A stretch of 64,000 nucleotides of DNA. It comes from Pseudoxanthomonas sp. J31. Lineage in GTDB: Bacteria > Pseudomonadota > Gammaproteobacteria > Xanthomonadales > Xanthomonadaceae. The notes beneath the pieces were generated by a model. The model was not told the origin of the DNA. It searched no databases and worked only from the letters and a program-made list of their open reading frames with translations. Position 1 is the stretch's first letter; each line of letters begins with the position of its first letter. The position numbers and the translations under genes are program-made. Below, piece by piece: positions 58,967 to 64,000 of this stretch. Where the stretch lies: contig NZ_AZNZ01000010.1 of the NCBI RefSeq assembly GCF_000510725.1, positions 181-64,180 of the forward strand. The letters run 5' to 3'.

Positions 58967-59656
58967 ATGAAGTCCTTCAAGCTCGCTGCTTCGCTCGCCG
59001 TCCTGCTGTCCGCCGTCCCGTTCGTCGCGTCCGCGCAGGAGGAGTCGCCGTTCTCCTGGGAAGTGACCGCCGTTTCCGATTACGTCTGGCGTGGCGTCTC
59101 GCAGTCCGACGAGGATCCCACCCTGCAGGCCGGCTTCACCTACACCTCGGCTTCCGGTTTCTACGCCGGCGTCTGGGGTTCGGGCGTGGACTTCGGCCCG
59201 GGCGACCCGAACACCGAGGTCGACGGCTTCATCGGCTACAACGTCGACCTGAGCGACGCGGTCAACTTCGACGTGATGATCAACCGCTACACCTACCCGG
59301 GTGCCAGCGACCTCAACTTCAACGAGCTGATCACCACCACCACCTTCGCCGAGAACTACTCGCTGACCGTCGCCTACAGCAACGACTTCGGCGGCAGCGA
59401 CACCAAGGCCTGGTACGTGGCCGGCGGCGCCAGCATCGGCCTGCCGAACGACTTCAGCCTCGACCTGGGCGTCGGCCGCAGCATGTTCGACGACGACTAC
59501 AGCGACGACTACACCGACTGGAGCGTCGGCCTGAGCCGCAGCTGGGGCCTGTTCAGCGCCTCGCTGGCCTACGTCGGCACCGACGGCAGCGGCCGCGACA
59601 TCTTCGGCGACCTGGCCGACGACCGCGTGGTGCTGACCCTCAGCATCGGCCAGTAA
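58967..59656 (+). CDS. TorF-family (TIGR02001) outer-membrane protein
   Basis: A 229-residue beta-rich outer-membrane protein from ATG 58967 (GAGGAG upstream), with a signal peptide ending VASAQ. The family signature at the mature N terminus, SWEVTAVSDYVWRGVSQSDEDPTLQAG, is clear; strands alternate to the end (DDRVVLTLSIGQ). The TIGR02001 group is found in gammaproteobacteria with no firm function. It has its own leader and terminator, 132 bases after cysA, so it may not belong to the sulfate operon. Confidence 0.9.
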   Translation: MKSFKLAASLAVLLSAVPFVASAQEESPFSWEVTAVSDYVWRGVSQSDEDPTLQAGFTYTSASGFYAGVWGSGVDFGPGDPNTEVDGFIGYNVDLSDAVNFDVMINRYTYPGASDLNFNELITTTTFAENYSLTVAYSNDFGGSDTKAWYVAGGASIGLPNDFSLDLGVGRSMFDDDYSDDYTDWSVGLSRSWGLFSASLAYVGTDGSGRDIFGDLADDRVVLTLSIGQ

Positions 59657-59674
59657 CGGCCCCCGCGGCAAAGG

Positions 59675-59699
59675 AAAAGGCGCCATGCGGCGCCTTTTT
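59675..59699. terminator. Bidirectional terminator TorF-like gene / tdh
   Basis: A stem of ten pairs (AAAAGGCGCC with GGCGCCTTTT) with an ATGC loop is flanked by T runs on both strands. It lies between the convergent TorF-like and tdh genes and can serve both. Confidence 0.88.
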
Positions 59700-59722
59700 C
59701 CGTTCCAGGGCCGGCCGCGTGC

Positions 59723-60757
59723 TCAGGTCCAGCTGAGCACGACCTTGCCGGCGCGGCCCTGCTCCATCAGGTCGAAGCCCTGCTGGAACTCGTCGATCGG
59801 CAGCTGGTGGGTCAGCACCTTGCCCAGCGGGAAGCCGGACAGCACCAGCTGGGTCATCTTGTACCAGGTCTCGTACATCTTGCGGCCGTAGATGCCCTGC
59901 ACGGTCAGGCCCTTGAAGATGATCCGTTCCCAGTCGCAGCCGGCGCCCTTGGGCATGATCCCGAGCATGGCGATCCTGCCGCCCGGGTACATGCATTCGA
60001 GCATGTCGTTGAACGCGCGCGGGTTGCCGCTCATCTCCAGGCCCACGTCGAAGCCTTCCATGTGCAGGTCCGACATCACGTCGCGCAGCGACTGGTTGGC
60101 GACGTTGACCACGCGGGTGGCGCCCATGTCGGCGGCCAGCTTCAGGCGGTAGTCGTTGACATCGGTGACCACCACGTTGCGCGCGCCGATGTGCTTGCAG
60201 ATGCCGGCGGCGATGATGCCGATCGGGCCGGCGCCGGTGATCAGCACGTCCTCGCCGACCACGTCGAACTCCAGCGCGCAGTGCGCGGCGTTGCCGTAGG
60301 GGTCGAAGAACGCCGCCAGCTCCGACGGCACCGGATCCGGCACCGGCCACAGGTTGGACGCCGGCATCACGATGTACTCGGCGAAGGCGCCGTCGCGGTT
60401 CACGCCGATGCCCACGGTGTGCGGGCACAGGTGCGGGCGGCCGCCGCGGCAGTTGCGGCAGTGGCCGCAGACGATGTGGCCCTCGGCCGACACCCGCTGG
60501 CCGACCTTGTAGCCGGACACGCCCGGGCCCAGCTCGGCGATGCGGCCGACGAACTCGTGGCCGATCACCAGGCCAGGCCGGATCGTGCGCTGGCTCCACT
60601 CGTCCCACAGGTAGATGTGCAGGTCGGTACCGCAGATGGCGGTCTTCTCGACCTTGATCAGCACCTCGTTGGGGCCGGGCTGCGGCACCGGGACCTGCTC
60701 CATCCAGATGCCCCTGGCGGCTTCGCGCTTGACCAGCGCCTTCATGGTTCGGGACAT
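59723..60757 (-). CDS. tdh: L-threonine 3-dehydrogenase
   Basis: The zinc enzyme oxidises L-threonine to 2-amino-3-oxobutyrate, the substrate of Kbl. The start at 60757 ([23 protein letters not shown] eight bases upstream) gives 344 residues; 60745 (MKALVK) would mimic E. coli (341). Zinc ligands are in [12 protein letters not shown] and GHEFVG, the structural zinc in [15 protein letters not shown], and NAD binding in [22 protein letters not shown]. Confidence 0.97.
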   Translation of the reverse strand: MSRTMKALVKREAARGIWMEQVPVPQPGPNEVLIKVEKTAICGTDLHIYLWDEWSQRTIRPGLVIGHEFVGRIAELGPGVSGYKVGQRVSAEGHIVCGHCRNCRGGRPHLCPHTVGIGVNRDGAFAEYIVMPASNLWPVPDPVPSELAAFFDPYGNAAHCALEFDVVGEDVLITGAGPIGIIAAGICKHIGARNVVVTDVNDYRLKLAADMGATRVVNVANQSLRDVMSDLHMEGFDVGLEMSGNPRAFNDMLECMYPGGRIAMLGIMPKGAGCDWERIIFKGLTVQGIYGRKMYETWYKMTQLVLSGFPLGKVLTHQLPIDEFQQGFDLMEQGRAGKVVLSWT

Positions 60758-60940
60758 CGGCGGGACCTCGGTGGCAGGGAGGGGAAGGCGCGCATTATAG
60801 GTTGCCAAAGAAACCATGGCGTCGGCGGCGCCCGTGCCGGGGGTGGCCATCCCCGGGTTGTCCGGGGAACCTGCCAAAAGTCATGGGCTCTCCCGGGGCG
60901 GGCGGGGGCTAGAATCCCGGTTCCTTTCGGTTGGAACCAA

Positions 60941-63106
60941 ATGCCCATGCGCCTGCGCACCCTTTCCCTGTCCGTATTTGCCGCCTTGCTGGGCGCGCCG
61001 CTTGCCCATGCCGTGGAAGGCATGTGGGTCCCGCAGCAGCTGCCGGAGATCGCCGGTCCGCTGAAGCAGGCCGGGCTGGAGCTGTCGCCGGAGCAGCTGG
61101 CGGACCTGACCGGCGACCCGATGGGCGCGGTGGTCGCGCTGGGCGGCTGCACCGCCAGCTTCGTCTCGCCGCAGGGCCTGGTGGTGACCAACCACCACTG
61201 CGCCTACGGCGCCATCCAGCTCAACTCCACCGCCGAGAAGAACCTGATCAAGGAAGGCTTCAACGCCGCCACCCCGGCCGAGGAACTCAGCGCCGGTCCC
61301 AACGCGCGCGTGTTCGTGCTGGACGAGATCACCGACGTCACCGCCGAGGCGAAGGCCGCGATCGCCGCCGCGCCCAACGCGCTGGCCCGCACCCGCGCCC
61401 TGGAGGCGTTCGAGAAGAAGCTGGTCGCCGAGTGCGAGTCCGAGCCGGGCTACCGCTGCCGCCTTTACAGCTTCTTCGGCGGCAACACCTACCGCCTGTT
61501 CAAGAACCTGGAGATCCGGGACGTGCGCCTGGCCTACGCGCCCCCGGGCAGCGTGGGCAAGTATGGTGGCGACATCGACAACTGGATGTGGCCGCGCCAC
61601 ACCGGCGACTTCGCGTTCTACCGCGCCTACGTCGGCAAGGACGGCAAGCCGGCGCCGTTCTCCCCGGACAACGTGCCGTACCAGCCAAAGCACTGGCTGA
61701 AGATCGCCGACAAGCCGCTGGGCGCCGGCGACTTCGTGATGGTCGCCGGCTACCCGGGCTCGACCAACCGCTACGCGCTGGCCGCCGAGTTCGACCACAC
61801 CGCGCAGACGGTGTACCCGGAGACCATCCGCCACTACCGCAACCTGATCGGCATGATCGAGGAGGCCGGGCGCAAGGATCCGGACATCCAGGTCAAGTAC
61901 GCCAGCAACATGGCCGGCTGGAACAACTACGCCAAGAACTACGAGGGCCAGCTGGAGGGCTTCAAGCGCATCGACGCGGCCGCGCAGAAGCACGCCGAGG
62001 AAGCGGCGGTGCTGGCCTGGCTCAAGGGCCAGGGCAGGAAGGGCCGCGAGGCGCTGCAGGCGCACGCGAAGCTGGTGCAGCTGCTGGAGCAGTCCAAGGC
62101 GACCCGCAGCCGCGACTACACCCTGGCCATGTTCAACAACACCGGCGTGGTCGGCGCGGCCACCCAGCTGTACCGCCTGTCGCTGGAGAAGGCCAAGCCG
62201 GACGCCGAGCGCGAGCCGGGCTTCCAGCAGCGCGACCTGCCGACCATCGAGGGCGCGATGAAGCAGCTTGAGCGCCGCTACGTGCCGGCCATGGACCGCC
62301 AGCTGCAGGCCTACTGGCTCAACGAGTACATCAAGCTGCCCGCGGCCCAGCGCGTGCCGGCGGTGGACCAGTGGCTGGGCGGCAACGACGCCGTGGCCGT
62401 GGAGCGCGCCCTGGACCGCCTGGCCGCGACGAAGCTGGGCAGCACCGAGGAGCGCCTGAAGTGGCTGTCGGCCGACCGCGCCGCGTTCGAGGCCAGCGAC
62501 GACCCGGCGATCCAGTACGCGGTGGCGGTGCTGCCGACCCTGCTGAAGCTTGAGCAGGAGCGCAAGGTCCGCGCCGGCGAGAACCTGGCCGCGCGCCCGG
62601 TGTTCCTGCAGGCGGTGGCCGACTACAAGAAGAGCCAGGGCAAGGCGGTCTATCCGGACGCCAACCTGTCGCTGCGCATCACCTTCGGCAACGTCACCGG
62701 CTACGAGCCGAAGGACGGCATGGCGTACACCCCGTTCACCACGCTGGAGGGCATCGTCGCCAAGGACACCGGCGAGGAGCCGTTCGACTCCCCGAAGGCG
62801 CTGCTGGACGCGGTCAAGGCCAAGCGCTACGGCGGGCTGGAGGATCCGCGCATCGGCTCGGTGCCGGTGAACTTCCTGTCCGACCTGGACATCACCGGCG
62901 GCAACTCCGGCTCGCCGGTGCTGGACGCCCAGGGCAAGCTGGTCGGCCTGGCCTTCGACGGCAACTGGGAGTCGGTCAGCTCCAACTGGGTGTTCGACCC
63001 GAAGATGACCCGCATGATCGCGGTCGACGCCCGCTACATGCGCTGGATCATGCAGGAGGTCTACCCGGCCCCGCAGCTGCTGCAGGAAATGGGTATTACC
63101 CGCTGA
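60941..63106 (+). CDS. S46-family dipeptidyl-peptidase (DPP7-like)
   Basis: An exported serine exopeptidase that removes dipeptides from N termini. ATG 60941 gives 721 residues with a signal peptide (MPMRLRTLSLSVFAALLGAPLAHA). Catalytic residues: His85/86 in TNHHCAYGA, aspartate in GGDIDNWMWPRH, Ser656 in ITGGNSGSPVLDAQG. The residue 18 after the serine is Gly674, as in DPP7, not the arginine of DPP11, which predicts preference for hydrophobic rather than acidic P1 residues. The open frame upstream overlaps tdh and is not part of the gene. Confidence 0.95.
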   Translation: MPMRLRTLSLSVFAALLGAPLAHAVEGMWVPQQLPEIAGPLKQAGLELSPEQLADLTGDPMGAVVALGGCTASFVSPQGLVVTNHHCAYGAIQLNSTAEKNLIKEGFNAATPAEELSAGPNARVFVLDEITDVTAEAKAAIAAAPNALARTRALEAFEKKLVAECESEPGYRCRLYSFFGGNTYRLFKNLEIRDVRLAYAPPGSVGKYGGDIDNWMWPRHTGDFAFYRAYVGKDGKPAPFSPDNVPYQPKHWLKIADKPLGAGDFVMVAGYPGSTNRYALAAEFDHTAQTVYPETIRHYRNLIGMIEEAGRKDPDIQVKYASNMAGWNNYAKNYEGQLEGFKRIDAAAQKHAEEAAVLAWLKGQGRKGREALQAHAKLVQLLEQSKATRSRDYTLAMFNNTGVVGAATQLYRLSLEKAKPDAEREPGFQQRDLPTIEGAMKQLERRYVPAMDRQLQAYWLNEYIKLPAAQRVPAVDQWLGGNDAVAVERALDRLAATKLGSTEERLKWLSADRAAFEASDDPAIQYAVAVLPTLLKLEQERKVRAGENLAARPVFLQAVADYKKSQGKAVYPDANLSLRITFGNVTGYEPKDGMAYTPFTTLEGIVAKDTGEEPFDSPKALLDAVKAKRYGGLEDPRIGSVPVNFLSDLDITGGNSGSPVLDAQGKLVGLAFDGNWESVSSNWVFDPKMTRMIAVDARYMRWIMQEVYPAPQLLQEMGITR

Positions 63107-63147
63107 AACCGTCCGGGCCACGGGCCCGGCGGTCGGGTATCATGCGG

Positions 63148-63181
63148 CCCCCGTCGCGCGCAGGCGCGGCGGGGGTTTTTT
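63148..63181 (+). terminator. Terminator between the S46 peptidase and phosphatase genes
   Basis: A 12-pair stem (63148-63159 with 63164-63175, one G-U) with a GCAG loop is followed by six Ts. It ends only 15 bases before the next start codon, so it may act as a leader attenuator for that gene as well as a terminator for the peptidase. Confidence 0.85.
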
Positions 63182-63196
63182 CCCAGAGGGGACTCC

Positions 63197-63841
63197 ATGC
63201 GCATCCTGCTTGCACGCCACGGCGAGACGCCGTGGAACGCCGAAGGCCGCTACCAGGGCCAGATCGACATCCCGCTCTCGCCGGTGGGCGAGGCCCAGGC
63301 CCGCGCGCTGGGCGAGCGCCTGCGCGACGTGCCGGTCACCCGCGCGGTGGCCTCGCCGCTGTCGCGCGCGCGGCGCACCGCCGAGCTGGCGCTGGGCGAG
63401 GACCGCGCCGGGATGCTGCAGCTGGATCCGGACGTGCAGGAGATCGCCCACGGCGAGTGGGAAGGCCTGCTGGCCAGCGAGATCAACGAGAAGGACCCGG
63501 CCCGCCTGCGGGCCTGGCGCGAGGAGCCGGACACGGTGCTGATGCCCGGCGGCGAATCGCTGCGCCAGGTGCTGGACCGTTCCTGGCGCGGCCTGGTGCG
63601 CGCCACCGAGGGCCTGGGCGCGGACGACATCCTGCTGCTGGTCGCCCACGACGCGGTCAACCGCGTACTGCTGTGCAGGATCCTGGGCCTGCCGATCAGC
63701 AAGCTGTGGACCTTCCGCCAGGCGCCGACCACGCTGAACCTGCTCGAAGGCCCGGACGTGGAGCACCTGGAAGTGGTGCGCCTGAACGACTGCTCGCACC
63801 ACACCCCGTTCTTCGGCGAAGCCAAGCACCGGGCGCTGTAA
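63197..63841 (+). CDS. Histidine phosphatase family protein
   Basis: A 214-residue branch-1 histidine phosphatase (phosphoglycerate-mutase-like). The N-terminal LLARHGET contains the phospho-accepting histidine, SPLSRARRTAEL the second arginine, HGEWEG the acid, and LLVAHDAVNRVLL the second histidine. The form is closer to CobC/GpmB-like phosphatases than to true mutase. The ribosome-binding AGAGGGG lies between a terminator and the ATG; no promoter is evident. Confidence 0.92.
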   Translation: MRILLARHGETPWNAEGRYQGQIDIPLSPVGEAQARALGERLRDVPVTRAVASPLSRARRTAELALGEDRAGMLQLDPDVQEIAHGEWEGLLASEINEKDPARLRAWREEPDTVLMPGGESLRQVLDRSWRGLVRATEGLGADDILLLVAHDAVNRVLLCRILGLPISKLWTFRQAPTTLNLLEGPDVEHLEVVRLNDCSHHTPFFGEAKHRAL

Positions 63842-64000
63842 AGCCCGGCGGCGGCCGGGACGCCTGGCCGCGCGCCCGCGCCGTGACCGGTGCCGAGGCG
63901 CCCGCCCGGGCGAGCTGCCATCCTGTTCCCGCGGCGCCGGCCGATGCGGCCGCACGCCGCGCCGTGGCCGCGGCACGCCCGCGGCGCGCCACTACCCTGG
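63842..64000. other. GC-rich end of window, no gene seen
   Basis: The last 159 bases are very GC-rich with no good start or ribosome-binding site. Open frames exist on both strands but are Ala/Arg/Gly-rich and lack motifs. Confidence 0.5.

Noticed and set aside
59807-60940. A 378-residue N-terminal extension of the S46 peptidase
   Set aside because: It lies opposite tdh, is low-complexity, and the peptidase has a proper signal peptide at 60941.

Overview
The window is a high-GC stretch of a gammaproteobacterial chromosome. Gene content and style point to the Xanthomonadaceae (Lysobacter / Luteimonas / Pseudoxanthomonas type). Supporting features are the tuf-S10-spc-alpha ribosomal order without rpmJ after secY, a class II DAHP synthase, an S46 dipeptidyl-peptidase, a TorF-type outer-membrane protein and an OmpA with calcium-type acidic repeats. 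The genus is inference: no rRNA gene is present.

Region 1 (1-15.6 kb) is the ribosomal supercluster: 3' part of tuf, then rpsJ-rplC-rplD-rplW-rplB-rpsS-rplV-rpsC-rplP-rpmC-rpsQ, rplN-rplX-rplE-rpsN-rpsH-rplF-rplR-rpsE-rpmD-rplO-secY, and rpsM-rpsK-rpsD-rpoA-rplQ. A near-consensus sigma-70 promoter precedes rpsJ. An intrinsic-terminator-like hairpin followed at once by an extended -10 element sits between rpsN and rpsH. Another probable promoter precedes rpsM.

Region 2 (15.7-24.8 kb) is housekeeping: dsbB, class II DAHP synthase, an MscS-type channel, a lipoprotein-like amidase, typA/bipA, a cyclophilin, a membrane-anchored glutaredoxin-like protein and malate dehydrogenase.

Region 3 (24.8-34.3 kb) is accessory metabolism. 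It holds a flavin monooxygenase divergent from a TetR regulator with two matching operator-like palindromes; a DUF1330 gene, a royal-jelly/yellow-family secreted protein and a quinone-oxidoreductase-like MDR enzyme divergent from a LysR regulator; propionyl-CoA synthetase (prpE); a hypothetical gene; and a GH43 glycosidase.

Region 4 (34.6-40.1 kb) is a tightly overlapping six-gene signalling operon: RsbR-RsbS-RsbT stressosome-type proteins, a fused ATPase/PP2C phosphatase, a histidine kinase, and a REC-PAS-kinase-REC hybrid. No sigma factor is encoded.

Region 5 (40.1-43.5 kb) holds methylcitrate-cycle genes prpB and prpC divergent from a regulator made of a MerR-like helix-turn-helix fused to a complete citrate-synthase-like domain. 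A 17-bp dyad TTGATY-N5-GATCAA occurs both in this divergent promoter and, 11 kb away, upstream of prpE. This suggests one regulon for propionate use.

Region 6 (43.5-64 kb) holds a hypothetical protein, a GST, a SleB-like hydrolase, 2,4-dienoyl-CoA reductase, a second MDR paralogue and OmpA; two related small exported proteins flanking an RsuA-family pseudouridine synthase; kbl; an OprP/O-type porin with sbp-cysT-cysW-cysA sulfate uptake; a TorF protein; tdh (making the threonine-to-glycine pathway with kbl); an S46 peptidase; and a histidine phosphatase.
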